Shown: piece after piece, positions 49,706 through 62,029 of the stretch
Layout: each line of letters begins with the position of its first letter
How positions within the stretch are numbered: the stretch's first letter is position 1
Origin: Pseudisothecium myosuroides
Taxonomy: Eukaryota; Streptophyta; Bryopsida; Hypnales; Lembophyllaceae
DNA: 64,000 nucleotides
Direction of reading: 5' to 3'
Assembly: GCA_951799445.1 (NCBI GenBank)
Contig: OX637289.1
Location: 2,210,501 to 2,274,500 of the forward strand
Program-made: the position numbers and the translations under genes
The notes under the pieces: generated by a model
What the model was told of the DNA's origin: nothing
Databases searched by the model: none
The model's input: only the letters and a program-made list of their open reading frames with translations

Positions 49706-50201
49706 ATTTTCACTATCAACGTCGAAGTGAGTTAACGTTGAAAGATCTATGACCGCTTCTTTGAGCTGATGTGTTCATGTATACAGATGGAGTCAAAATC
49801 ACAATTAGGTGTTACTTTTGCCTTATAATAAACAAATGGAAATCATCAATATTAAAAAATAATTGAACAAAAATTTGGAGTATTTTTTGTATTTTTTGCT
49901 AGTTTTCAAAGTCAAGACTTGAAGAAACTTCAAAAGTGTTGAATAGGTGCATGTTTGAAGTGCCTTGAAAAAGACTCAAAACAATTCACTAAAAGGTGGT
50001 TCATTTATTTACTTTATAATTGGTTTACTTACTTTACAACCATGAAGCGTCAGTTGTAAAATAGGAGACATTCAAAGCAAACAATTGAAGATTATATTAG
50101 TGACACTTCAATGGACATCTACTTTACAAAAATGGAGGGTGAATGGGTAGTACCTTAGCGGAAAAAGGCCACTTTTAGAGTGTAAACAAAGTTTAACAAA
50201 T

Positions 50202-50390
50202 TATTCCCTCCGTCCCAAAATGATGTTCCTGTTGGTCTTCATTTTTTGTCCCAAAATGATCTTCATGTTAAAGTGTTCATGTCAAACATGTGTTTTAAGT
50301 AAAATTTTGTTGAGAATCTCCTTAAAGGTCATTACTTAAAATCATGTGTCTAGAACTATGCTTAAAAACTCACTTAAAACACCCCTTTCT
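50202..50390. mobile_element. Stowaway-like MITE remnant
   Basis: TATTCCCTCCGTCCCAAAAT is close to the classic Stowaway terminus (CTCCCTCCGTCCCAAAAT). It occurs inside the left arm exactly where the right arm lacks matching sequence. The opposite terminus was not found, so it is a fragment or strongly diverged. Confidence 0.4.
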
Positions 50391-50552
50391 CTTGTAGTGG
50401 AATTTAGGATTAAGTATATGAATCAAAAACTTTTTGTTGAATGATAGCTTGCTTGTCCAAATTCAATAATTGACTACTCACATTAGAAGCCACTAAATTT
50501 TTTGGCATTGTAATTGACTATGAAAAATGCAATTGAACTTCAAATTGAATTT

Positions 50553-51376
50553 GAGTGAATGCAAGAAATACTTAAAGTGTTTTGTCACACCCTTGTTTTT
50601 GATTTTTTTTTTGGCCATAACTTTTGTATTTTAGTTCCAAATGACTTAAAATTATAGGAAAGCTACTCATAACCATTATACACCTTTTCTAGTTTTTCAG
50701 GATTTTTCAAAAATAATTTATGATTTTTAAACAGTCCTAATAATTTCTCAAAATGGGTGATTTAGGGGGGTTTTGCGGTTTTTTAACCCAAAAAAACGAA
50801 TTTTGAGCTGAAATTTGGTGAAAATGGTCTTTTAGTAGACTTATATAATTTACTATTTTGACATTTTAAATTGTAAAAAATAAGATGTTTTTTTAAAAAA
50901 AATCTAGAAACTGTCCATTTGAAAAAACTTTTTGGTGATGGGATTTAACCAAAAAACTCACCAAAATAATCAATTTCATACCTTTGAAAAAAAATGTAGA
51001 AAGGAGCTCTCTTTGTGGACTTGTACACCACATAAAAATAAGTATTTTTAAAATTCATTTGGATTGTAGCTATAAGTCTACTAGAAGACCATTCTCTCCG
51101 AATTTCAGCTCAAAATTCAGGTTTTTGGGTTTTTAAAAAGTGCAAAAAATCCCTAAATCATCCATTGTGAGAAATTATCGGGGTTGTTTAAAAATAGTAA
51201 ATTATTTTTGAAAAATCTTGAAAAATTGGAAAAGGTGTATAATGGTTATGAGTAGCTTTCCTAAGGATTTTGAGTCATTTGGAGCTAAAACACAAAAGTT
51301 ATGGCCCAAAAAAAAAATCAAAAACTAGGGTGTGACAAAACGCAACAAATAATACAAGTGTTTCTTGCATTCACCC
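50553..51376. mobile_element. MITE-like foldback, GGGTGAATGC family, perfect ATTT duplication
   Basis: Ends GAGTGAATGCAAGAAATAC and GTGTTTCTTGCATTCACCC are flanked by ATTT at 50549-50552 and 51377-51380. Most of its 824 bases form one long hairpin: TTTTGTCACACCC near the left end pairs with GGGTGTGACAAAA near the right, with arms of about 380 bases. No coding frame. Confidence 0.85.
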
Positions 51377-51380
51377 ATTT

Positions 51381-51935
51381 ATAATATGCTGTTGCAGGAG
51401 GAACATTTTTTGAATTCCCTATGGATATTGTACTGAAAATTCCCTCCAAAGAAATATAGAAGTATAGGAAATTGATGTTCGTAGGGAATGTGGTCTTCAT
51501 AGGGAAATGTGAGACAAGGAATTTTATTAATTTTATTAAGGGGAAATCTATTCATTTTTCAGTGTTATTAGAAGATGTCCCCAACTCCAAATCAATTCAA
51601 TTTCTAAAATTTAATTTTCTAGAATGTAGATTTATGCCTCTAAAATCTAACTTCAATATAGATTTTAGTGCACAAAATCAATCCTATTCATAGATGTTGG
51701 AGTCTCAAATCTAACTAATATGAAGATTTTAAATTTCAATCTCATTGATTTATACATTTCAAATTTTTTGATCTAGATCCTTTCTAGATTTCAAGAGTTC
51801 AAAATATTAGTAATATGTAGAATTCATTTGTTTAAACATTTTTAAATTTCATACATTATAAAATTTCTTAGGTTTCTAAAGTTTACAAACTCAACAAAAG
51901 TAGATTTATGTAAATAGAATTCATTGTCTTTAAGA
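51381..51935. other. gene-free AT-rich stretch between two MITEs
   Basis: The first bases (ATAATATGCTGTTG) match the right palindrome arm; the rest does not and may be an older insertion. No gene is seen. Confidence 0.4.
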
Positions 51936-51939
51936 ATTG

Positions 51940-52668
51940 GGGTGAATGCAAGAAACACATGTACTATTTTGCATCACACCTTGCGTTTTGATTAGTTTTT
52001 TGGCCATAACTTTTGCACTTTGGCTCCAAATGACTCAAGATTTATAGGTAAGGTATTCATGACTATTATACACATTGCCTAATTTTTTGTAATTTTCAAA
52101 AATATTTTGCTGTCCAAAAATAGCCTCCAATTTTATGTCACACTTGCCAATTTAGAGGTTTTTAGTACTATTTAGTACCCCAAAAAATAAATTTTGAGCT
52201 GAAATTTGGAGAGGATGGTCTTCTAGTAGGCTTGTAGCTACCGTCCAAAGGAATTCTAAAATTAATTAATTGTATGTACTGTGGAAGTCCACAAAGTGCG
52301 TTTTTTTCTGCTTGCATTTTGTAACATATAATATATTATTTTAGAGTTTTTTTAGGTGAATGACCATCTCCATAGAGTTCTTACAAATTTCTAATTTTTA
52401 TTTTATGTATTTATCTTTTTTCTATTTTTAACTAATTAAAACATCAAAGTATCCATTTTCTTGAGATTTGGCACTTTTCTAGTTCTCCTTCTTAGAGAAT
52501 TTTTTAATGAATTTCCTTTGGTGGTAACCTTCATCATAAAGATATATACATTAAATATATTTTTTTTATTTTTTAAAAAATATTTTTCTAATTTTAAAGT
52601 ACTGCAGAAAAAAAATGATGAGTATTGTTAAAACGCAACAAAATTGGCAGGTGTTTTTGCATTCACCC
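51940..52668. mobile_element. MITE-like element, GGGTGAATGC family, perfect ATTG duplication
   Basis: GGGTGAATGCAAGAAACAC opens and GTGTTTTTGCATTCACCC closes a 729-base element. ATTG is present at 51936-51939 and 52669-52672. It is the least interrupted copy and serves as the reference for the nested element at 29.1-32.1 kb. No transposase frame. Confidence 0.85.
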
Positions 52669-53113
52669 ATTGACAACTTACAAGTTTTATGTATCCTCCC
52701 TCATGGTACTCTTGACAATCCATATGGGACAATCACATCTTGTAAAATCTACCGAATATTAGGTGGAAACAACATTGAAATGTGAGATGTGTGCAAAGTC
52801 TACCACTTTGGATTGCACACGAGGATTTGGAGAAAATTTATGAAAATCCTTGCAAAGAAAATCTACAATTTTTTTTGTACAGGAATTCTTTAGAGATCCC
52901 TCCTTGATGACATTTAAACACTGGGAAACACATGACCTGGCAAAAACTAGCAAGGAAAAACTAGAAAAGCTCCAAACCAGTCATAGAAAATTCCCAAAAA
53001 GTTTATTGTGTTAGAGAGGAATTGTCGAGAGATTTTCAATAATATATTACACCTCCAAGTTGATAAAAACTTTTTTTATAAGATTTGGTCTATTCTAAAA
53101 TCAAAATCGTTAA

Positions 53114-53547
53114 GGGTGATTGTGCAAAACACATGTACTATAATTTTCTATCATACGTCTCTAGCTGATTTGTTTTTTGGCCATAACTTTTGCGTTTTGG
53201 TTCCAAATGACTTAAAATTCACAGGCAAGATACTTAAGACTATTATACATGTTGTCTAAATAATGTTTTATTGTCCAAAAATAGCCCCCAGTTTTAGGTT
53301 ACACTTGCCAAATTGGTATTTTTTTAAACAAAGTAGAACCCAAAGAAATAAATTTGGAGATGAAATTTGGAGGAGATGGTCTTGTAGTAGACTTTTAGCT
53401 CTAGTTCAAAGAATTTCTAGAAATAGTTAATTATATATTGCGTAGAAGTTCACAAACTGAGCTTCTTTCTACTTGCATTTTGAAACATGTAAAAAATTAT
53501 TTTGGTGGTTTTTTTGGTGAATGACCATCTCCTTAGAGTTGCTACAT
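53114..53547. mobile_element. 5'-truncated-partner MITE (left end only)
   Basis: GGGTGATTGTGCAAAACAC, then TTTTGGCCATAACTTTTGCG and TTACACTTGCCAAATTGG follow the family order. The sequence stops at the boundary with the GTCCTTGAGGTTGGGC block at 53548. The right end is missing. Confidence 0.65.
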
Positions 53548-53726
53548 TTGTCCTTGAGGTTGGGCTTGGGCGTTGGGATGGGACCTCAGGGCCAATGAAG
53601 GCTTTGCCTGGTTAAGGACCATTAGCAAGAGCATACTAGGGTGCTTCCTTTTTAGCAAATATTTTCCTAAAAAAAGATTTTTCCAAAATTTTTATAGGGA
53701 ATATTTGACGAGATATGTTTTCCTTT

Positions 53727-53905
53727 TCAGTGGATGAAATTACAAAATGCTACCAAACCTTGGGACAACGTTGCTCCATTTAGGATGAATGTACACTCTT
53801 TTGGATGCATAAATAAACTTTCATCCCTATATTGCAAGTTCCATCCACTTCCGTGCATGTAAATAGCTTCATCACTCCACTGAAGAAGATCGCTGTCTGC
53901 ACTGC
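53727..53905 (-). pseudogene. exon-like block in the left palindrome arm
   Basis: On the minus strand a pyrimidine-rich TTTTTTCATTTATTTTAG acceptor precedes GCAGTGCAGACAG. The open frame reads GSADSDLLQWSDEAIYMHGS, then DESLFMHPKECTFILN, to a stop. The right arm carries the same acceptor and start (57023-57084 plus: GSAESDNFLKDEAIYIHQIG) but stops early. Retention of a splice acceptor in both arms suggests a duplicated terminal exon. The parent protein is unknown. Confidence 0.4.
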
Positions 53906-54560
53906 CTAAAATAAATGAAAAAACAACAACTAAAACTAAAGCATAAGTTTCCTCAATATATGAAGGTCTGTGATAGCTGATAAGCTCTGCAATCTGACCA
54001 ACTACTTGGCAACACCAAGCCAATTTTGGAGGAGTTCCAGAAGGCCAGAATTAGGTCTTGTGAGTTTAATTTCCTCGCAGCAGGACAAGTTGCTAAAATA
54101 AGATACATCGTCTGTAAGTTAGCTTGATTGTCTGTGGGGTGGCAGCATGGCCGCGGGGGATTGCCGGCCTAGCCTTGCTCAGTCCTTCTGGGGAATTTGT
54201 TCCGTGTGAGTAAGTAAGACACCGAGTGTGCCAACTTACGTGCAAACAGAGCTGTCTAGTTGTGACGGATCGTCAAGCTGTGGATGCGTTTGGTTGGAGC
54301 TGCGAAGAAATTGCTTCCGGCTACTGAAAATTGGAATCCTGCTTATCCTAGTACCAAATTGTAAGCTTCAATCTTCAGAGTGACAATTTGAGGGCTGTTT
54401 TCTCCATGGGTGGTGGACGAAGGCAAATTTCCTGGATGTTACGCTGGGCTCAATATTGTGCTTCCTCCACTAAGCTTACTTGTAGGATCAAATGAGTCGA
54501 AAGGGCATTCAGGTGATCTTCACACGAAATGATCGAGCTCAGGCAGACACAACGACTGCC

Positions 54561-56860
54561 ACGTCAGATAATAATATTTAAATATTTTTTTAATATTATT
54601 TTTAAAAAATTTAAATTAATTTTTTTTTTTTTTAAATTTTTAAATTTTAATTTTTATAGTTATTTAAATATTTTGACTCCGGCACTGTTCATTACAACAA
54701 GGGAACAGGGCTAAAACGGCCCTCTAATGCCCCCCCCAAAAAAAAACATCTAATGACACAAAGACAAAATGATAGCTTTAAAAACAACTTATTCAAATAT
54801 CTAAATTTGTATTGGTAAGGCATAGATCCCTATAATAGCCAAATACTTCCAAGCTATATTTATTGTGAATAGATTTTGAGATTGAGTTTGCTAATCATAA
54901 TAAAATTATAAACTTATTATACTAGGTTGTCCAAATTTCCAAAATTATGAAAATCTATTATAAAATGCAACTTAGAACAATATTTTAACCACCAAATGCC
55001 CAAGGCCTTTTTTGTGCTTCTAGAAATTTGCTCTAAATTGAACAAAAAGCCAACATTTTGATAAGTTGCATCAATTTCTTTTGAATTGTAACCGTACAAA
55101 TTCAAACTAGACATGTTCGAGATCGCATAGGAAAAAAACAAAAAACTCTCACCTATGATATAATGTTTGAACATGAAGGTGTTAAAATTGCAAAAGTGAC
55201 TTGAAGTCTTCCAATCCTCTTTTTACATGTCAAATCTAAAAATTTGGTCACCAAAAAATATGAGGTTAAAGGACTTAACATGCATAACCCCAATCAATTT
55301 ACGACTTCTCAAAAAAAATTTAACTAAATTTCTAAGGTGATTTCTTCTCCAAGATCTAGTGTATTTGAAGCTCCTTTCCAAGAGCCCTCAACACTATGGA
55401 TAGTCAAGATTACAGTGGGTACGTTTGTACAAAATCTTGAATAGGAAAATCATAATCATCATTTTCAAAATTGGATTTTTGATGCTAAAACTAGACTTCA
55501 AAAACAAATTTTACAAAAATATAAATTACTAAAAATAGCAACTTGCTTAGGTTTTATTATACTTCAAAGTATTATTGACACCAAATTTTGGTGCCTTAGG
55601 CATTTAGGGCCTTAGGGGTTAATCATGAATCTCAAACAATAGTTGTAAAATATGATTTATAAATCACATCCACATGGTTAGATCAACAAATATACAAATA
55701 AGTATTTTACAATAAAATTTGAGAGTTCCTTCTAAAATCAATTGTAGATTGAATATTTATGATTTTGACAAGAATTTTTTTTTCTGAAAGTTCAAAATGC
55801 TAAGTTCAAATCATAGTGATTTTTGAAGATTTTTATTTTATTTTTTTATTCAAGTTGTTTTTGAAGGGTCATTTTTGGAACTGAAAAAGTCACCTTTGAG
55901 GCTAGACCTACCAATACCCTTTGAATTATAGAATATTTTCAGAGCAAAATCTTCAAAATCTATTTTATACAAATGTTAAAGAACTAATACAAGAATCTTC
56001 AAAAAAAATTGATGGATGAAAAAGCGCCTTTGGATGATTTTGGAATGTGTTTCCATTCATTCGTTATTCAAAATCTGCACTCATGGTCCTTAACCCCTAA
56101 TGACCCAAACAACCATTTTCTTGTTGTTGCCCCTCTTTTTTGAGTTGCCCGTTCTCAGATTTTAGATTTTGTTTAAATTAATTTTTTTTCACTAAAAAAT
56201 AGACTGTGTTATAAATCCAATGGCTATGGTTACATCAAAATCCGAGTAAAACTCCGCCTTGTGGAATTTTTCAAAGTTAAGCGGCGTAGTGTAGTTTACA
56301 ACTTGTTTTTTTGTGTTCAATTTGGGCATGGACTAAAAAGTGAACCAACCAATGTGCTTCTTGCCCATCTCATCAAGGGCAGATCCACCTCAAAAAGGGC
56401 AGATCCAACTAGCTCAAAGAAAAGACAAGTGTCCAATTCTTTTTTCTCTTGCAAACTCTACTCAAATTTTAGTGACCACCGTGCATTGCAAGCTCCACCA
56501 TAAATTGTAAAATTCTTGGAATGTTATGAAATTTTACATGTACATTCTCAACTTTTTTATCTTATACAAAGCACAAAAAAGTCATCTTTTCAAAATATTC
56601 TCACAAAAATATGCTCCTTCAAAGTGCACTGTCCTATATTTCCATTGACCCAAATAAAACTTCAAAATTACATATCTCCTAAACCATACTATCAAATAAA
56701 TTGAATTTTTTGAGGTGCTCACTCCTATTTTTAACTTCAAGATCCTGTAGTTACATTCTACCCAATCTCAAAAAAAAATGAGCAAAAGAATTGCTCAAGT
56801 TCTTGGCAGTTTTGACCCATTTTGAAAGAGCATCCCTTTTGGGTCATGGGGCTTAAGGGA
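54561..56860. other. palindrome centre: AT-rich, no gene
   Basis: A run of A/T-only sequence (about 54.57-54.68 kb, ATTTAAATATTTTTTTAATA-like) opens the spacer. The rest is AT-rich with frames under 90 codons. The phrase GGGGTTAATCATGAATC-like with GGCCTTAG recurs at 55.6, 56.09, 56.84 and 58.12 kb. Confidence 0.45.
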
Positions 56861-57022
56861 TTAATTTAGCAAACCCTTCATTGGCCTTGAGGTCTCATCC
56901 CAAGGTCCAAGCCCAACCTCAAGGACAAATTTCATATTTCCATGCCTCCTTTTCAAAAATAGAAACCAATCGTATAAAATTGAGGCATTTGGGAGTAGCG
57001 TTTTTTTTTTCAATTGTTTTAG

Positions 57023-57084
57023 GCAGTGCAGAAAGTGATAATTTCTTGAAGGATGAGGCTATTTACATCCATCAAATTGGATGA
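57023..57084 (+). pseudogene. exon-like block in the right palindrome arm, truncated
   Basis: This is the inverted partner of 53727-53905. After TTTTCAATTGTTTTAG the frame GSAESDNFLKDEAIYIHQIG ends at a TGA. In the left arm the frame continues for about 40 more codons, so this copy is broken by substitution or indel. Confidence 0.4.
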
Positions 57085-57205
57085 TACTTGCAATTGAAAT
57101 TTCATTTATTCATCTAGAATGATGTGCATTCATCCAAAATTGAGCAATACCATCCCAAGATTTGTTAGCAAAATACCGATTTATTCCACTGAAAAGCAAG
57201 GATAT

Positions 57206-58160
57206 TTTTTCAAATATTCTCTAAAGAAAAAAACAAACATTTGAGTAAAATTTTGCTAAAAGAAAAATGTTGTTTAGGAGAATGGAAGTCTACCTTGGGA
57301 ATACAAATTTGGGGCATGCTTCCATATGTTGACAAAGTTGGCAAAGGTTACAAAGTCGGTAATGCCTTTGTCAACATCAACAATCAAAACAATTACTTCT
57401 TACTTTTAACCCCTAAAGGATCGTTGTCCCTTTGGAGAACAAATAGGATTTTGGGCAAGTACCTACGGCTGAAATTTTGTCTTGATTTTTTGAATTTTTT
57501 TTGAAGATGGAAAAATTGATAAGCTTTGTGGGAATATAATTTTTTTGAATTGGTGCCCTGGAACAAAAGTTATGCCCAAATAAGCTCAAAACAGGGAGGA
57601 GGGGTAACAAAAAAATTTGCAAGAATAAATTCCACATGGTTTAGTTTACTTGCTAGAGCAATCTCACCGTTGGAATTAGTGCATTTTAACTCCATCTGAA
57701 AGATATTAATATTTTAGATTTTTCTTCTATCTTGTACCTACTTCTATTTAAACAATTTTTTTAAGAATGAAAATTAAATTTTTTTGAATTTTTTTTTTCT
57801 CCTAGATTCTCAACTAAATTCTCCGCTATAAATATTTAAAGATCAAAACTCTTAAGTGCAAAAATATTTTAAGTTAAAAATGTTCAAAGTCAAAAAATCT
57901 AGTCCCACAATGTGCTGAAAAACTTATTTTCTCCACTTTAAATGCAAATATCTTGCAATTTGTGTAGTCTAAAATTCTAAAAAAAATTCCACACATTCTT
58001 GTACTAGTTAGGTATAAGATCCTATGGTTAGATGTGAAAAAAAAACATTTTCAATTTTGTTTAATTTTTGCTATAAAAATGGCAATTTTGAGTGTTTTTT
58101 GGTAGGAAAAGGCCTTGGACCTTGAGGGGTTAATATGTGATGAGGGGGAAATTTAAACAT
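57206..58160. other. gene-free part of the right palindrome arm
   Basis: An 87-codon frame at 57241-57504 has no recognisable motif. The sequence ends in GGCCTTGGACCTTGAGGGGTTAAT just before the next MITE. No match to the left arm was found here. Confidence 0.4.
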
Positions 58161-59004
58161 GGGTGATTGCAAGAAACACTTGTACTATTTGTTGCGTTTT
58201 TCATTTTTGGACTTTTAGTACTTTTTGTACTATGAGTCACCTTCAATACTATAGAAGGCATGGAATATAAAATTTGAATGGTCAATTGAATTTCAAATTT
58301 AATATTCTGACAACATGTGATGTTCATCATTGGATGATAAAAATGGATGAAAAAACTTTATTTGCCATTAAAAAATAATTTACATTGGCAAATAGAAGGT
58401 ATTACGAGCCCCAGCAGTACTATTGAGTCTTTCTATGTACCCTGAAGTACTATTTTGAGCCACATGCTACAATTTACCCTAGAAAATGAGACTTTCATGT
58501 TTCTATTTTTGAAAATTAGGAAATGAGTTTGAAAAATTTATTTTAAAAATGGCCATTGTTGCTGACTAAGAACAAAGTAGGAATATCAAAGTTAGAACTA
58601 AAAAACCATTTTTAATTCAACATAAATTCAACCTGAATATAGCATACTTTAGGCCAATATAAAACACACTTGGAATTTTTTTTTGGAAATCCCTCTCCTA
58701 AGAAGGTGTTTTCCTATTAGAAGAGCTAGCCTACCAAATTTGATGATGTAACTCCTCAAAAAAGGTACTCAATAGTACTAAAAATTACCAAAACTACATG
58801 TCTGACATATATTCAAAATTAAGTTTCACCTATTAAATTAATTTTGAAAAAATTGAAATAATTCAAGTGCATTTTCTATTGCTATAGGAAGATTGCTTTT
58901 GAATTTCATGTTCATTCAATCGTTTTTGCAACACTTATGGCACAAAACAACTTCCACAGTGAACGTGTGACGGAAAATAGTACAAGTGTTTCTTGCAATC
59001 ACCC
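58161..59004. mobile_element. MITE-like element with 30-bp perfect TIRs
   Basis: GGGTGATTGCAAGAAACACT followed by TGTACTATTT is matched by its exact inverse at the right end. It is 844 bases long. The flanks ACAT (58157-58160) and ACAA (59005-59008) are one mismatch from a 4-bp duplication. It sits in the right palindrome arm where the left arm has none. Confidence 0.85.
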
Positions 59005-62000
59005 ACAAGTGAAGGTGGATAGGATTGCTTTGCTATCAAAGTCATTTGAAGACAATGTTAGTGATGCTTTTCAAAAGTTTGACGTTCTTAGTTTTAGAAT
59101 AGACCAAGTCTCATAAACATAGTTTTTATTAACTTGGGGGTGTAATGTATTGTTAAAATCTCTTGACAATTCCTTTCCAACAGCATATTATGAGTTTAAT
59201 TTGGAGTTCAATTGCAAATTTTCATAGTCAATTACAACTCCAAAAAATTTAGTGACTTTCTAATGTAGTCAATTATTGAATTTGGCCATGCAAGCTATCA
59301 TCCAACAAAAAATTCTTGAATCATGTACTTAATCCTAAATTCTTGCCCTCCTTATACAGTTCAATAATTTCTCTTCATGGATTAATTACATTTTATGTGC
59401 AAAAATTTGACTAATGCTATCTTTAAGTGTATATTAATTTGCTAAAATTTGCCCACACACACTCAAAGTGGCCCTTTTCTATTAAGCTAGAAGTATCCGT
59501 TCATGAGCCGTTCACCCTCCATTTTTGTAAAATAGGTGTCTATTGACGTGTCACCAATATGATCTTTAATTGCTTGCTTTGAATGTCTCCTACTTTACAA
59601 ATGACACTTTATAGTTGTAAATTAAGTAAACCATTTGTAAAATAAATAAACCAACCTTCAAAAAAATTGAAAAAAAAGTTTTTTCCACCCGAAAAATCTG
59701 CCCAAAATCAGGCTGCGACCAAAAAATGGTTGTTTGAGCGCTCAGCGGTTAACATTAATGGTTTCCATTTATTTATAGAGCAAAAAAAACACCTAATTAT
59801 GATTTTGACTCCATCTATACAAATGAACACATCAGCTCAAGTGAACGGTGAGCCGGTGATACATCTTTCAACTTTAACTCACTTCAATGCTGATAGTGAA
59901 AATTGCCGGAGACAAAACTCAGGATCCGGACTCCAGAGGACTTCTACTGGCAACACGACTGACGAACCAAATGTTTGGGATGCATCAAACCCTCACCAGT
60001 CCACATAGAGCAAGGCAGCAGAGCCCCTCACACATAAATTGGAGCGCGCACACCGACAGCGCTAGTGAAGAAAAGTGCCCTACCTCTAAAACTCAAAAAA
60101 CCTAATTCTGGCTTTCAATTCTAGCTATGTGCTGACAATTCTTCCAATTAATAGCTTAACTTAGCACAGTAAAGCACTGACCAGACGTGCGAAGCTTATC
60201 ACATATCTCACTTGCGGGATTCGCTCACTAACTGTCCCACAGTCGGCAACCTTTTCAATTGTGGGGCCAATCCGAAGGCGCAATCTTGAATGATTGTGCA
60301 CGTGATCTCATGCACAAGCAGAACCGCTGACCGTTAACCGGTCCAGGAGCAGGTTTAATTTTAGCAGGCTATGGAGAAGAATTTTGACTTGATTTGTTGC
60401 AGTAAGAACGATGTATATGGTCAATTTCGTTAAAATGGCGGTATTATGTTAAAATGGCGAGAAAACTGTTTTAGGAAGGCTCGAAATGACTAGAGAAATG
60501 GCCCCGGGGTGATGGAGAAACATGTGTTTTGCATGCCGGTCTTGTTAGGGCCAGTATTAGGATGTGTATGATTGGGACACGTCATGAGGCATTGCCTCGT
60601 ATGGCCTTGATGTGCTATAAAGCGGTCCCATGATGCAGCATTTGGTGCAAAAAAGGCCTTTTTTTTACGTAGTTGTAGGAGTAAATGTCTTTGAAATTGG
60701 AAAACGTTGGTTATTGGTTGCCATACAATTTGTCCTCTTACGAAACAATGATCATTTGGGAGCACCCATATCCAACAACTTCAGTGAATTCAGGATAGAT
60801 GAGTAGTGGGAGGTAGTGGGAAGTCATACTATTGAGATCAAAATCACCCTGAATAAATAATCCACAAGTTTTCCCAACGGAGAGCCCATCCATGTTTGGA
60901 CTCGGGAATTTGCTCAGCCGAATCGCCTTCCTATTTACTATCAATCGAGTACATTGAAAAGGAAAGAAACACAAGCTGCAGGCGTCAGCGGCTTGTCGAT
61001 CGAGGTTGAAATAGTACGGACCTCGAACCGGTTGGGAACGGCTGGTTTTCCCTTCGTGCTGGGAGGAGACTACGGTATGGGTATCAAAAGGAAGCAATGG
61101 AAGCATTCTGAGCCTGAACAGATGAGATGAGGGATTCGTTGAGAAACTCAAAAGAATCTGTACATCTGTAAGCGAGGGAGTGTAATTTTGAAAGCCATTT
61201 TTTCCCCGAGTAGACACTTTATTCATTTGAAAACAAGGATTATCCATAGGGATCCATCCCCCCGTTCACATCAAACGGTGAATCAAAAAAAGATGGCTTC
61301 ACCAAAAACAATAATGCACGAGGTTCCTAAATGCGACGTCGGAGACGGCCCTTGCATTCTTGCAACATTGATTAAGAGAAATGAAGGGACACCTTGGCTT
61401 CGGAGTGGACCTTCTCTGGCTTGTATTCCATCTACCCAATGTCGAAGTATGGACCCACATGGGACTACCCTTGATTTCCCTCACGTCGTTGGCAGTCCAT
61501 TTCAGAACCAGTTCCCGTTCATTTCAGAACCACTTTCGCCGCCATGTGTTTTGTGGAGTACGTGGATGCATGGCCTTTGCGAATTGTAGTACATTTAAGG
61601 TCGCCATTGGACAATTCATAAACAAACAAAGGAAAAGGCTTCATTACATTGAATGGGCATACATGCACGAAGAAACAGAGTTACAAGGGGATGCAAATGG
61701 AAAGGAGATCCGTTCATCCAATAGATCTTTAAAGACCACACTTTATAGAACCAAGGGAAGAGGGCCGCCCACAAGGCAAGGTTGCAATCCTAAAAGAGCC
61801 GTTCACAGTGAACCCTCTAGATATCCTTCCCCCGTTTGAGAGGGAGGGGGATAGAATCGAATGCCTACAACTCCGCCCATCTACGGTGCCACTAACAGCT
61901 CTCTGTGCATGCCATCCGAGGGTTGCCGCATCTCCATTCCTCATTTCTTGATTGTGCTTTGCCCGTGTTCCGCGGACTGTCTTCAGCTGGATCAACGACA

Positions 62001-62029
62001 GCAAGTGTCCATTTGACAATCACGTCCCT

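Larger units (their letters stand above)
46030..54560. repeat. segmental duplication, copy 2, with an insertion
   Basis: This is the partner of 35.3-40.3 kb. Matches run from 46.03 to about 48.45 kb and resume at 54.06-54.55 kb. The intervening part is the left arm of a large inverted duplication plus several MITEs. Frames in the first 700 bases are more decayed than in copy 1. Confidence 0.65.
49078..60412. repeat. large imperfect inverted duplication (palindrome)
   Basis: The left arm (49078 to about 53.93 kb) and right arm (about 56.87 to 60412) are inverted copies. Matching pairs are 49078-49200 with 60300-60412, 49290-49470 with 60110-60290 (over 90 percent identical by eye), 49750-49830 with 59790-59850, 49990-50560 with 59160-59660, 53008-53105 with 59085-59190, 53548-53600 with 56873-56930, and 53727-53925 with 57005-57205. 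MITE-like elements inserted separately in each arm make them unequal. The innermost two blocks are in swapped order. The centre (54.0-56.9 kb) is not palindromic. Confidence 0.8.

Noticed and set aside
61381..61839. 152-residue plus-strand frame in the GC-rich block
   Set aside because: Overlapping frames of similar length on both strands are expected at this GC content; no motif supports it.
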